Below, in pieces: positions 53,152 through 62,720 of a stretch of DNA of 64,000 nucleotides (within the stretch, counting starts at the first letter, position 1; each line of letters opens with the position of its first letter). The position numbers and the translations under genes were made by a program. A model generated the notes under the pieces. That model was not told where the DNA came from and ran no database searches. It saw only the letters and a list, made by a program, of their open reading frames with translations. This stretch comes from an uncultured Blautia sp. (GTDB lineage: Bacteria; Bacillota_A; Clostridia; Lachnospirales; Lachnospiraceae): the NCBI GenBank assembly GCA_905209435.1, contig CAJLTE010000007.1:1-64000 (forward strand), written 5' to 3'.

Positions 53152-55586
53152 TTTTGTCGATAACATTTTGTAAAAATATGTTTATGTTTTCTGTATATCA
53201 TAACTGCCCCTGCATCCTTCGTGATCAGTACTTTGCTTCCACTGTTTTTCAGACGCCGCAAAGTGTCCGGTGACGGATGTCCGTAAGTATTCGTTGACGA
53301 ACAGGAAATCACTGCCAGTTCCGGTCTTACTATATCAAGGAATTCCTGTCCTGTAGAATATTTCGATCCATGGTGTGCCACTTTCAAAAAATCCACATCT
53401 TCCAGCCACCCATTCTGCAGCAGCTTTTCCTCTGTTTCCTTTCCGATATCTCCTGTAAAAATCCCTTTGAAATCCCCACTTGTCATCTCCATCACCATCG
53501 CATCTTCATTCACCTCTGTTCCTGTCGCCCCCAAAAGCGGCCACAAAACTTCCAGACTAATCTGTCCATACCGGACCCTGTCACCGGCTTTTGCATACAG
53601 CACCCTTGTTCCTGCTGCCTCTGCCAACTGTATCAATTCCTGATAATTTTTATTATCCTGTACATTCTGCCAGTCAGGAAGAATCAGTTTCTCTACGCGA
53701 AGAACGGTCAGTCCTTTCCCGATATATTCCAGAAGCTGGCGCACGCCACTGATGTGATCTTCATCTGTATGAGAAATATAGATTCCATCCAATCTGGAAA
53801 TCCCTCTGCTCTTCAGATATGGAAGCAGCTGGTACTGTCCAAGTGCACTCTTGTTTGTGCTGCCGCCGTCAATCAGAATATTCCACTGATTCTCGATTTC
53901 TATTACAATTCCGTCACCCTGTCCGACATCCAGACACGCAATACGGAAATCTTCCCGTGGCTTATATCCGATCAGCAGGATTCCCAGACAGACTGTTACA
54001 ACACATATACCACGAATCCCCCGGATTTTCATAACAGCCTCTTTACATTGGTTCTGTCTTTTATATCTTTTATGGCATTTATTAACCCCTGATTTCTGTA
54101 GTATCTGCACTCTCTTTCCAGAAATTTTCTTCTTATACAGATCAAATCCTCGCTTCCAAAGCCAAAAACTGTCATTATCCACACACACCTGCGCCGCCCG
54201 CCTGTATATCCACACAGCCACAGCTAAAATCACATAGTAACCCACAATCTGCCACACTTGGGGCTTTCCGCCTACCCAGGTACAGAACGGCAGTTTTCCT
54301 GCCAGTGCAGCCAGAAATTCATATCCTTTCAGAATAATCCTTCCCGGAATCACAGTCAGGAATGCACCTCTGTCGCTGAATAATCCCATAAGTGCACCTG
54401 CCGTTCCACTTCCCAGCACGACCCCCACTGTCGGAAGTACCAGCAGATTCAGAAAAATCCCAAGTACTGATACCTCCCCATAGAACCACAACACCACTGG
54501 CAATGTTGTAAGCAGCACTGTTCCAGAAGCCAGAAATGATTTCCAGAGTGATTTTCCCGTCGATTCCAGTAACACTCTTACACCTTTATCCTCTGTCTTC
54601 CACTGACTTTTTTCTTCTCTGTCCATCACTTCCGTGATCAACGGCCACACACATCCTATCCCAATCACAGAACCAAAAGACATTAGAAACCCTCCGTCCA
54701 ACAGATACGCCGGATTCTCTACCAGTATCAGGATTGCCGAAGCCGCCATCCCCGTAGGCATGTCATAAATCCGTCCTGCAATCTTTGCTCCGACCGACAG
54801 CAAAAACATGCACACAGCCCGCATCGTTGAAACAGTTCCACCAGTCATCAGCCCGTACTGAAGCATGATCACCAATGCCATCAGGCCTGCAGGCCTGATT
54901 CCCAGACCGATTTTTTTCAGAATATTGTACAGTCCCATTCCCAGCAGACTGATATGCAGCCCGGAAATCGCCAGAATATGAATGATCCCTGCCATCTGAT
55001 ACCGCATTTTCAGCTCCACATCCAGATTACTCTTGTCTCCAAGCACGATTGCCTCAAATGCACCAGCCTCATTTCCACAGACTTTCTCCAAAATCCCCGC
55101 AAACTTCTGCTTCATACCAATAAGAAACTGCCCATATGCGGAATGATTTCGTGACTGTTTCTCCACTTTTCCTTTTTTCATCACATAATAAATATGACGG
55201 CATGCATAATACTGTCTGCTGTCAAATTCTCCCGGATTTCCAGGTTCTGGCACTTCTTCCAGCTTTCCGGACACCAAAATAAGACTTCCTGCCAGAAGTT
55301 TTTTATTTTTGTTATTCTCTTTTAAATAAACTCTTACATTATCAATGGAAACTTTTTCAGAATTGTAAATAAGATAAGTATCTTTCAGATATACAGATTG
55401 AAATTCTTCATTCTCCTGGCACCTGACCACCTCCCCGCAGATAGTGGATTCCGGGTGCTTTTTAATCCATGTCTGTACAGACTCAGGCAATGGATTTCCC
55501 CGTATCAGGGAAAATCCAAGCCAATCTGTCACACACAGAAAAACAACCAGAAGCAGGCACAGGATACACACAAGGCGTCTCCTCAC
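53133..55586 (-). CDS. comEC: DNA uptake channel protein ComEC/Rec2
   Basis: An 817-residue polytopic membrane protein that carries single-stranded DNA across the membrane in competent cells. An N-terminal helix and soluble OB-type region precede the Competence domain (LAISGLHISLLGMG marks its core) with about ten helices, then a metallo-beta-lactamase-like domain with ISHTDEDHISG and LKVAHHGSKYST near the C-terminus. Start is GTG at 55586 with GGAGG upstream. The C-terminal residues are encoded by a dispersed repeat. Together with comF this suggests a residual or cryptic DNA-uptake ability; comEA is not seen. Confidence 0.94.
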   Translation of the reverse strand: MRRRLVCILCLLLVVFLCVTDWLGFSLIRGNPLPESVQTWIKKHPESTICGEVVRCQENEEFQSVYLKDTYLIYNSEKVSIDNVRVYLKENNKNKKLLAGSLILVSGKLEEVPEPGNPGEFDSRQYYACRHIYYVMKKGKVEKQSRNHSAYGQFLIGMKQKFAGILEKVCGNEAGAFEAIVLGDKSNLDVELKMRYQMAGIIHILAISGLHISLLGMGLYNILKKIGLGIRPAGLMALVIMLQYGLMTGGTVSTMRAVCMFLLSVGAKIAGRIYDMPTGMAASAILILVENPAYLLDGGFLMSFGSVIGIGCVWPLITEVMDREEKSQWKTEDKGVRVLLESTGKSLWKSFLASGTVLLTTLPVVLWFYGEVSVLGIFLNLLVLPTVGVVLGSGTAGALMGLFSDRGAFLTVIPGRIILKGYEFLAALAGKLPFCTWVGGKPQVWQIVGYYVILAVAVWIYRRAAQVCVDNDSFWLWKRGFDLYKKKISGKRVQILQKSGVNKCHKRYKRQNQCKEAVMKIRGIRGICVVTVCLGILLIGYKPREDFRIACLDVGQGDGIVIEIENQWNILIDGGSTNKSALGQYQLLPYLKSRGISRLDGIYISHTDEDHISGVRQLLEYIGKGLTVLRVEKLILPDWQNVQDNKNYQELIQLAEAAGTRVLYAKAGDRVRYGQISLEVLWPLLGATGTEVNEDAMVMEMTSGDFKGIFTGDIGKETEEKLLQNGWLEDVDFLKVAHHGSKYSTGQEFLDIVRPELAVISCSSTNTYGHPSPDTLRRLKNSGSKVLITKDAGAVMIYRKHKHIFTKCYRQNFNQIK

Positions 55587-55602
55587 TCTTACTGCCTCCT
55601 TT

Positions 55603-56535
55603 TTATTCTTCGCTTACAATTTTATCATCTTTTTCATAGAAACGATACAGTGCCATCTTATCACCGAAAGTATCCAGTTTGTCCGAACTTCCAACTGTGA
55701 TCTGCACTTTGTCAGCCTCCAGCGCATCCAGCAGTGAATTTACTACTGAATAAACCGGAATCTTCTCAGACACATCCAGGGCATAAGAAGAAAATACTCT
55801 GTCAAATGCCACATAACAGATTCTGTCCGCAATGGTCACATCCAGAATCTCCGTATTCTCCGGGATTGTCGGATAATGGCCTTTCTCCAACGGACCTTTC
55901 ATCAGCTGCTCCAGTATAATCCGTTCTTTTGGAATACTGCGTTTATAGCGTACCGTCCGCTGCTCTTTCACCAGTTTCTTGCCATCTTTATCTGTGAAAT
56001 AAAGAGTAAAGGTATTGCTGCAGTAAGCATCAGGTTCACTTCCCGTAAACTCTGCAAAAGTATCTGCTGTCATATCGCCTACAGCCTGACCTCTGGAATC
56101 TGTCAGGGCTTCATTCTCGATAGTAAATCTTACAGATGTAATTCCCGGGATCTGCAGAAATGTTTTAACTACCCCGGCTCGCACAAGAAGTTCCCTTGCA
56201 CGGCTCATATTGCTGTACTGGCTGTTAAAGTTCACAACAAGAGTCTCCCCCTCTATGCTGTAGTTCATCTGCACTTCCTCAGGAAGCAGACTGATTCCAG
56301 AAGAATCAGCTTCCTGACTGTTCATCCGCTGCATCATATCCTTGAGCAGATACTCCGAAGTTGTCTCTTCCGGGTAATATGCTTCTTTCTGAAGCTGTGT
56401 CTCATCAGCATCAATATCATAGAGATAGTATGCCGGTTCTTTTTTATTTGAATCTTCGTGTACTTCTACCGAACATCCAGACATAAGGAGGCTCAATATC
56501 AGCACGACTGCAATCATTGAAATCTTCTTTCTCAC
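55603..56535 (-). CDS. gerM: GerM-type sporulation lipoprotein
   Basis: A 310-residue lipoprotein: signal with lipobox LMSGC near residue 21, then two GerMN domains (about residues 80-180 and 200-300), recognised by MNYSIEGETLVVNFNSQY and VTIADRICYVAFDRVF (as short motifs LVVNFNSQY and CYVAFD), each followed by a VNSLL-like helix. GerM is needed for sporulation and germination in Bacillus. The GTG at 56535 is preferred because GGAGG is eight bases away; the in-frame GTG at 56544 abuts that signal. It lies 12 bases after the histidine kinase gene. Confidence 0.88.
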   Translation of the reverse strand: MRKKISMIAVVLILSLLMSGCSVEVHEDSNKKEPAYYLYDIDADETQLQKEAYYPEETTSEYLLKDMMQRMNSQEADSSGISLLPEEVQMNYSIEGETLVVNFNSQYSNMSRARELLVRAGVVKTFLQIPGITSVRFTIENEALTDSRGQAVGDMTADTFAEFTGSEPDAYCSNTFTLYFTDKDGKKLVKEQRTVRYKRSIPKERIILEQLMKGPLEKGHYPTIPENTEILDVTIADRICYVAFDRVFSSYALDVSEKIPVYSVVNSLLDALEADKVQITVGSSDKLDTFGDKMALYRFYEKDDKIVSEE

Positions 56536-56547
56536 AAACGGCACCTC

Positions 56548-57972
56548 CTATGACGGGATATATGACAGAGGAATGCGGACAGAGAACGTAGTTCCCTCTC
56601 CCTCTCTGCTGAATACTTTGATCGCTCCGTGATGCATCGCAATGGAACTCTTAGTGATCGCCAGTCCAAGACCGGTTCCGCCAATTTCCTTTGAATGGGA
56701 TTTGTCTACACGATAGAAACGTTCAAAGATTCTCTCAATACTGTCTTCCGGAATTCCCATACCGGAGTCTGCCACTGTTATATAGAAATATTTATGGTCT
56801 GCATCCAGAGACACACGGACCCAGCCATCGTCTACATTGTATTTGATACCGTTCTCAACCAGGTTGCTGATGGCAAGTGTAAACTTCACCTCATCCACAT
56901 CTGCCTCTACAGGACGGAAGCAGTCCAGAATCAGATCGATATTGCGCTTGTCCGCGATCGGACGCAGACGCTTGAGAATATCCTCAAGAAGCTGATTGAT
57001 ATCCATATGTGTGATGTTCACATCTGCTGCCTTCTTGTCCATCTTAACAAGGGAAAGCAGGTCTGTGATGATCTTATTCTCTCTGTCGATCTCGGCAGTG
57101 ATGTCACTCATAAATTCCTGATAAAGTTCCTCCGGAATTCCCTGCTGTCCTACCAGTGAATCTGCCAGAACTTTCATGGAAGTCAGAGGTGTTTTCAACT
57201 CATGGGACACATTGGATACAAATTCCTGTCTGGATTCGTCCAGGATTTTCATACGATTGACCATCTTGTTAAATGCATCCGTGATCAGCTCTGTCTCTGT
57301 ATAGTCAGGAACACTGATCTCCTCGTCCAGTACACCATCTGTCAGATCCTCGATAGATTTCGTTACTCTTGCAAGAGGTTTTACAAGGATTGTTGACAGC
57401 AGCCATGACAGAAATACGGAAAGCACCACAATGATCCCGATCATCATAACGCCCCTTTGTTCCAGTTCATCCAGTGTCTGTGCAATGTGCATTGTGGAAA
57501 CCGTTACCAGCATCACACCCTGAAGCTGCTGAACATCCGGACTCTGTACAGGAACTGCCAGCTCCAGAACTTTACTCTTTGCATCGTAATTGCTTTTCTC
57601 TTCACCTTTGAGACACGCCACAGCCAAAGAACTCAAAAGTGTCTTTCCTTCTTCTGTGTGAAACGTATCTCCCACTATCTTAAAATCTCTGTCAGCCAGC
57701 AGAACTCGTCCGTTATACACATTGGAAAACAGTTCCAGTTTACTGTTTACAACATCTGAGCTTGTATCATTGAGGTAATTTTCCCTGATGATCAGATTGC
57801 TCAGGATCTCACACTGATCGCTCACAGTCTCCGTAAGCATGGAAACCGCACGGTCCTGGTAATTATGAAGCATTGTATAAGTCACGATAACACCTGGCAC
57901 GATCCCCAGAATGATTAAGATAATCAGAATACGAAAACGCAGACTTCTGAAAAAATTGTTTCTTTTTTTCAC
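56548..57972 (-). CDS. Membrane sensor histidine kinase (PhoR/WalK-like)
   Basis: A 474-residue sensor. Two membrane helices (about residues 15-35 and 170-195) flank an extracytoplasmic domain of about 130 residues, followed by HAMP, HisKA with the phospho-accepting His in FVSNVSHELKTPLTS, and a HATPase domain with N-box NLVENGIKYN, G1 DSGMGIPED and G2 GGTGLGLAI. The start is probably GTG at 57972, which has GGAG eight bases upstream, rather than the ATG at 58017. No response regulator gene is adjacent in the window, and the gene next downstream is gerM. Signal unknown. Confidence 0.9.
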   Translation of the reverse strand: MKKRNNFFRSLRFRILIILIILGIVPGVIVTYTMLHNYQDRAVSMLTETVSDQCEILSNLIIRENYLNDTSSDVVNSKLELFSNVYNGRVLLADRDFKIVGDTFHTEEGKTLLSSLAVACLKGEEKSNYDAKSKVLELAVPVQSPDVQQLQGVMLVTVSTMHIAQTLDELEQRGVMMIGIIVVLSVFLSWLLSTILVKPLARVTKSIEDLTDGVLDEEISVPDYTETELITDAFNKMVNRMKILDESRQEFVSNVSHELKTPLTSMKVLADSLVGQQGIPEELYQEFMSDITAEIDRENKIITDLLSLVKMDKKAADVNITHMDINQLLEDILKRLRPIADKRNIDLILDCFRPVEADVDEVKFTLAISNLVENGIKYNVDDGWVRVSLDADHKYFYITVADSGMGIPEDSIERIFERFYRVDKSHSKEIGGTGLGLAITKSSIAMHHGAIKVFSREGEGTTFSVRIPLSYIPS

Positions 57973-58116
57973 CTTTTCAACTCCGTTCTCTTCTGGCACG
58001 CAGTTTGATGCATGCACTCTGTCTGTTCGTAAAACAGTTATTGTTTATCGAATCCTTATCATCTTATCACAGAAAAATAGGGTTTTCTACATCTTGACAA
58101 ATAAAAATATAATAAA

Positions 58117-58164
58117 TACTCTTTCCCAGATAAAATTTTATTTCTGATCATCTGGAAAAGAGTA
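58117..58164 (-). terminator. Probable terminator downstream of mobA
   Basis: A 15-bp inverted repeat with one mismatch, TACTCTTTCCCAGAT (58117-58131) against ATCTGGAAAAGAGTA (58150-58164), just 3' of mobA. T-rich sequence follows on both sides. Confidence 0.7.
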
Positions 58165-58170
58165 CTTTTT

Positions 58171-58740
58171 TTATTTTACAATCTTCTGATAAGTTACGGG
58201 ATCGTTGATATTGGAAAAATACCAGTCCGGAGCGAGGCTTTCGTAACATTCGTATCCATTTCTCCGCAAAAAAGCAAAGACTGCACCTTTTCGCTCAGTA
58301 ATCTCTTCAAGCATGGCATCTGCCAATTCCGTACGGTATACTCCCATAAGAGGCTCCTCATGTCCGCTGTGGCTCAGGATCACTGCTTTTGCGTTTGAGT
58401 TCTGAGCCTGGCGGATCAGTGCTGCCAGTTCATCTGCCGGAACCAATGGAACATCTACGCCAAGTACCAGACAGTATGGATTCTTTGCTTCACGAAAGCA
58501 TGCTTCCAGCCCTCCCAGAGGACCTTTTCCCGGGAAGCGGTCTGGTATAATGGGGTATTCATATTTATTTTCACCGTGGTAGCCGGATAGAAGAATATCG
58601 CTGATCCCCAGTTTCTTTCCTTTTTCTATCTGCATTTCAAGAAATGTTTTTCCTTCTATTGTAAGATCTGATTTGTCCCGTCCCATACGGCTGCTGGCTC
58701 CGCCTGCGAGGACTACCATAGATATCTGCTTCTCCTGCAT
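58171..58740 (-). CDS. mobA: Molybdenum cofactor guanylyltransferase
   Basis: A 189-residue nucleotidyltransferase that attaches GMP to molybdopterin to make the MGD cofactor used by formate dehydrogenases. The nucleotide-binding loop VVLAGGASSRMGRDKS and the metal-site GVDVPLVP are clear, as is the GPLGGL motif. Start at 58740 follows AGAGGA. It is downstream of moaA by about 100 bp and of a different orientation from fdhD. Confidence 0.94.
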   Translation of the reverse strand: MQEKQISMVVLAGGASSRMGRDKSDLTIEGKTFLEMQIEKGKKLGISDILLSGYHGENKYEYPIIPDRFPGKGPLGGLEACFREAKNPYCLVLGVDVPLVPADELAALIRQAQNSNAKAVILSHSGHEEPLMGVYRTELADAMLEEITERKGAVFAFLRRNGYECYESLAPDWYFSNINDPVTYQKIVK

Positions 58741-58837
58741 TACTATTTTTCCTCTTCTTTATTTTTTTCAATTCAGCAACCCCAAACATTATGTGGAGTA
58801 ATTCATCCTTTTTTTGCTTTTAGAAAACTCTATAAAT

Positions 58838-59812
58838 TCAGCCCCCAATCTGTGACATTCCTCTGATTTCATCCTGTTCTGTCTTTGCTTCATAGAAGTT
58901 GTGGCTGACTGGTTTATTCCAAATTACCTGGTGAATTGCATCTTTGAGCTGTTCATCTGTACAGCCGCCGCGCATCAGTCCTCTCAGGTCTGTACCTTCC
59001 TGATACTGGAGACAGCCTTTCATGAATCCTTCTGATGTAAGGCGGACTCTGTTGCACTGGCTGCAGAATTTGTGAGTCATTGCACTGATAAATCCAATTT
59101 TCCCTTTAAATCCTGCAATTTCATAATAGTGACACGGACCATTTCCGTAGCGTTCATTTACTGCATGCATTGGACCGTATGCTTCTTCCAGAACTGCTTT
59201 AATGGATTCTTCGTCCTGGAATGGGAACTGTTTTCCGAATCCGATCGGCATCATCTCGATAAAGCGCACATGGATTGGATATTTCTGTGCCAGTCCTGCA
59301 ATCCCGATAAAATTTTCTTTTTCCTTGATCACTGGAACGCTGTTGATTTTCAAAGGAAGTCCCGGATGTGCAAGTGCTGCCTCGATTCCTTCGAATACTT
59401 TCTCCAGTCCATCACGTCTTGCTACTTTTTTAAAGAGTTCCGGATTCAGCGTATCAAGACTGATATTAATGGCATCAATTCCTGCATCCAGTAATGCATC
59501 CAGCTGTTCTGCCAGCAGGATTCCGTTTGTTGTTAATGTTACTTTCTCGATTCCCGGGATTGCCTTTATCTGTTTTGCAAGACTTGCACATCCCTTACGG
59601 ACAAGAGGCTCACCGCCTGTCAGTTTAATCTTACGGATTCCCAAATCTGCTGCACTCTTGCAGATGCGGAGAATCTCATCGTATGTGAGGATTTCATCAT
59701 GAGAAAGTGATTCCACACCTTCCGCTGGCATACAGTAAATACATCTCAGATTGCATCTGTCTGTCAGGGAAATCCTTAAATAATCTATTTCTCTTCCATA
59801 TTTATCTATCAT
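58838..59812 (-). CDS. moaA: GTP 3',8-cyclase
   Basis: A 324-residue radical SAM enzyme for the first step of molybdenum cofactor synthesis. The N-terminal cluster motif CNLRCIYCMP and the C-terminal second cluster CSQCNRVR...C are intact, with TGGEPLVR and the SLDTLNPE strand between. The protein ends in the required Gly-Gly (SQIGG). The partner moaC is not in the window. Divergent from fdhD. Confidence 0.96.
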   Translation of the reverse strand: MIDKYGREIDYLRISLTDRCNLRCIYCMPAEGVESLSHDEILTYDEILRICKSAADLGIRKIKLTGGEPLVRKGCASLAKQIKAIPGIEKVTLTTNGILLAEQLDALLDAGIDAINISLDTLNPELFKKVARRDGLEKVFEGIEAALAHPGLPLKINSVPVIKEKENFIGIAGLAQKYPIHVRFIEMMPIGFGKQFPFQDEESIKAVLEEAYGPMHAVNERYGNGPCHYYEIAGFKGKIGFISAMTHKFCSQCNRVRLTSEGFMKGCLQYQEGTDLRGLMRGGCTDEQLKDAIHQVIWNKPVSHNFYEAKTEQDEIRGMSQIGG

Positions 59813-59986
59813 AGGGCTCTACCTGCCTTTTATTTTCTAAATCAAATGGATAACAATATCCGCTTGGTAACTCGTTTCTTCTAATATTTCTTCTGTTATT
59901 CGCCGTCAAAATTATGATTGCTATTATAGTTATTTCTAATACAATATTCCCTCGAGATGTCCTGTCTGTTTTTCTTCCATAATCGT

Positions 59987-60015
59987 TTGACACTCCATAC
60001 TCCGCAGTCTATACT
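59987..60015 (+). promoter_or_regulatory. fdhD promoter
   Basis: TTGACA (59987-59992), 17-bp spacer and TATACT (60010-60015), 50 bp before the fdhD ATG at 60065. It lies inside a longer in-frame reading, which supports the shorter start. Confidence 0.8.
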
Positions 60016-60064
60016 TAATATATCAAGATTATTAAAATCCTTACCGAACGAAAGGAACTATCCT

Positions 60065-60883
60065 ATGAAAGTCAACGAACAATACCACAACCTGAATCTA
60101 CTCGAGAATGTCACCTATGAGTTTCTGGGCCGTGACGGAGAAACTCATGAAGAAACGGAACCTATCCTCGTTGAGCATATGATGGATGTGTATGTAAATG
60201 AACGTCTGACCATGAAACTGGTCTGTATCCCGGAACATCTGGCTGAACTGGTTCTGGGTCGTCTTTTTACTGAGGGGATCATCACATCTGCCGATGATGT
60301 TGACCAGATTTACATCTGCGAATTCGGCAAACGTGCCCGCGTGATCCTGAGTAAAAATAAATCCGGGCAGCCTCATCAGGAAAATGAAGATTATGTTGCG
60401 CCTACTCCTACCTGCTGCACCGGAAATCGTGTTCTTAATGACTATTTTATCACAGATCAGCCAATGCTACCAGTTACTCCTATCCCTTGGAAAAAACAGT
60501 GGATTTTTGACCTGGCGGACTGTTTCGCAAACGGAACTCCCCTTCACAGTCAGACCTGGGCAACTCACAGCTGTTTCCTCGCCTGTGACGGAGAACTGCT
60601 CTTCCAGTGCGAAGATATCGGCCGCCACAATGCTCTGGACAAGGCCATTGGATACGCCCTGCGGCATAATGTTGATCTGAAAAAATGTGTGGTCTATTCC
60701 AGCGGACGTATCCCTACAGATATGGCGATCAAAGCAATCCGTGCCGGAATCCCTGTTCTGGCAAGCAAGGCTTCCCCTTCTGCCGAAGCAGTTGCTATGG
60801 CTAAAGAATACCAGCTTACTCTGATCTGCGCCGCACGCCGTGACCGCATGAAACTTTTTACCGGAAATAATCCGACAGAATAA
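60065..60883 (+). CDS. fdhD: Formate dehydrogenase accessory sulfurtransferase FdhD
   Basis: A 272-residue protein that moves sulfur from IscS-type desulfurase to the molybdenum or tungsten of formate dehydrogenase. Family segments FTEGIIT, THSCFLACDGELLFQCEDIGRHNALDKAIG (seen as EDIGRHNALDK), YSSGRIPTDMAIKA and VLASKASPS are present. The usual CxxC with paired Cys appears as PTPTCCTGNRV, a deviating arrangement of adjacent cysteines. The ATG at 60065 follows AAAGGA. The gene end overlaps mobB on the opposite strand by 26 bp. Confidence 0.94.
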   Translation: MKVNEQYHNLNLLENVTYEFLGRDGETHEETEPILVEHMMDVYVNERLTMKLVCIPEHLAELVLGRLFTEGIITSADDVDQIYICEFGKRARVILSKNKSGQPHQENEDYVAPTPTCCTGNRVLNDYFITDQPMLPVTPIPWKKQWIFDLADCFANGTPLHSQTWATHSCFLACDGELLFQCEDIGRHNALDKAIGYALRHNVDLKKCVVYSSGRIPTDMAIKAIRAGIPVLASKASPSAEAVAMAKEYQLTLICAARRDRMKLFTGNNPTE

Positions 60884-61370
60884 ATTCCGCAATACTCTTC
60901 GCATTGTCCAGCTCAAAAAGTGGAACATCCTCCGGGATGGACAGTGCTTCTCTTTCTTCTGCATCCAGATTGGTGGCAATCGCCATCAATTTTTCTGGAT
61001 TGCAGACACTTTCTGCTGAATTTCCCTTTCGTACAATTTCAATTTTGGGATATGTACTATATTTGAATCCTTCCAGCAAAATAAGATCTGCCTCTGGAAA
61101 AAATCCCATTAACTCTCTTTCAGAAATCTGCGGCTGCTGTTTTACCAGCATATATTTTCCTTTTGAAAACACTGCTGTCCCATAAGCTCCTGCCTGAAGC
61201 TGACGGTATGTATCTGTTCCCGGTACATCCGGTTCAAAATCGTGTCCATCATGCTTCAGTACCGCTACACGGAGTCCTTTTTCTTTAAAAATTTCCAGCA
61301 ATCTGCAGATCAGAGTTGTTTTCCCGGAATTTTTTATTCCGCTGATCGCAACTATTCGTTTTCTTTTCAC
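60858..61370 (-). CDS. mobB: Molybdopterin-guanine dinucleotide biosynthesis protein B
   Basis: A P-loop GTPase of about 170 residues that assists MobA. Walker A GIKNSGKTTL is followed by VLKHDGHDFE and LILLEGFKYS. The start is probably GTG at 61370, with AAAGGA upstream; a TTG at 61391 inside the moeA stop is the alternative. Coupled to moeA and convergent with fdhD. Confidence 0.9.
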   Translation of the reverse strand: MKRKRIVAISGIKNSGKTTLICRLLEIFKEKGLRVAVLKHDGHDFEPDVPGTDTYRQLQAGAYGTAVFSKGKYMLVKQQPQISERELMGFFPEADLILLEGFKYSTYPKIEIVRKGNSAESVCNPEKLMAIATNLDAEEREALSIPEDVPLFELDNAKSIAEFILSDYFR

Positions 61371-61387
61371 CAGTTTCTTTGTTCCTT

Positions 61388-62620
61388 TCAAAGCAAAATC
61401 GCGCTCACTTTATCTCCTGTCTTCAGGCTCTTGCTTTCCTTATCTTCCATGGTTTTTGTATCGATCAGACAATTGCAGCCTGCCATTGAACTGAGAACTC
61501 CGTTGGAATGCAGTCCATTTGGAAGATGGAACTCACCTCTTTCCCAGTAAGCACGGATAAAGCGGCGGCCTTTGATTCCCTTCACAAAATCATCTGTCAT
61601 TACACCTGCAACTTCCTTCAGACCAATTGCAGGATTCTGCATCATTTTCTCCAGTGCCGGACGGATCAGAAGTTCCACGCCAACAGCAACACCAAAAGGA
61701 TTTCCTGAAAGACTGATTACCGGAACTTTTCTGCCCGGCTCACTCTCATATACAGAAAACAATGTCGGCATTCCAGGTTTCATCTTTACTCTCCAGAAGA
61801 TTCTCTCTGCATTGATCCGGCCCAGAGATTCATGCATGATGTCTTTCTTTCCCACAGAAACACCGCCTGTAGTAATGATCATATCTGCCTGTTTTGCTGC
61901 TTCTTTTAATCTCTCTGACATGATCTGTGGATCATCTTTCACCGCTTCCATATAGAACGGTTCCATTCCCAGTTCCCGCATTCTGGATGACAGCATCGTC
62001 ATGTTGCTGTTGTAGATTTTGCCTGCCGGAAGAGGATTTCCAGGTTCTACCACCTCATCTCCTGTAGTAAGAAGTACAACCTTAGGCCGACGATAAACAG
62101 GCGCTTTTGCAGCTCCCATTCCTGCCATAACTGCCGCCTCCACACAGCCAATATGAGTCCCTTTTTTCAGGAGTGTGGTTCCCTTTTTGAAGTCTTCTCC
62201 TGCGAAACAATAATTATCCCACTGCTTTTGTTCTGTGTAAATCTCTACGAAATCTTCCCCGTAATCTGTACGCTCCTGATAAATGCAGCAGTCGCATCCT
62301 TTCGGGATTGCAGCACCAGTCATGATACGCACTGCCTGGCCATGCTCCACAACTCTCTCAGAGTACTGTCCTGCATCGATTTCTTCCATTACTTTCAGTC
62401 TCACCGGATGCTCTGGAGATGCCCCTGCAAGGTCTTCTGCCTTACATGCATAACCATCTACCGGTGATCGGTCAAAAGGAGGATTGTTAAATTCTGCCAC
62501 CATATCCTGCGCCAGGATTCTTCCCCCTGCCTTATTCAGTTCCACTTCTTCTGTCTCGTTTATTACAGGCGTATACTGCAGAATCTGTTCCATTGCCTGT
62601 TCTACACTGATTCCCTCCAC
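61388..62620 (-). CDS. moeA: Molybdopterin molybdenumtransferase
   Basis: A 410-residue enzyme that inserts molybdate into adenylylated molybdopterin. The N-terminal DRSPVDGYAC, IMTGAAIP, central LLTTGDEVVEPG and ITTGGVSVGKKD and the LSGNPFGV motif are all present, and the C-terminal beta-barrel follows. GTG start at 62620 with GGAGG nine bases upstream. Upstream is a MOSC gene 100 bp away. Confidence 0.96.
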   Translation of the reverse strand: MEGISVEQAMEQILQYTPVINETEEVELNKAGGRILAQDMVAEFNNPPFDRSPVDGYACKAEDLAGASPEHPVRLKVMEEIDAGQYSERVVEHGQAVRIMTGAAIPKGCDCCIYQERTDYGEDFVEIYTEQKQWDNYCFAGEDFKKGTTLLKKGTHIGCVEAAVMAGMGAAKAPVYRRPKVVLLTTGDEVVEPGNPLPAGKIYNSNMTMLSSRMRELGMEPFYMEAVKDDPQIMSERLKEAAKQADMIITTGGVSVGKKDIMHESLGRINAERIFWRVKMKPGMPTLFSVYESEPGRKVPVISLSGNPFGVAVGVELLIRPALEKMMQNPAIGLKEVAGVMTDDFVKGIKGRRFIRAYWERGEFHLPNGLHSNGVLSSMAGCNCLIDTKTMEDKESKSLKTGDKVSAILL

Positions 62621-62720
62621 GCACTAAATCCTCCTTTTGTCTGTTATGATCCAACTGTTAAATACCTGCTTCCCTCATCTGATAACATGCAGGATATTCT
62701 CACAAAATAACTACTGTCGT

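Noticed and set aside
59957..60064. Longer fdhD reading frame
   Set aside because: It contains the promoter hexamers at 59987-60015, and the family N-terminus begins at 60065 after AAAGGA.
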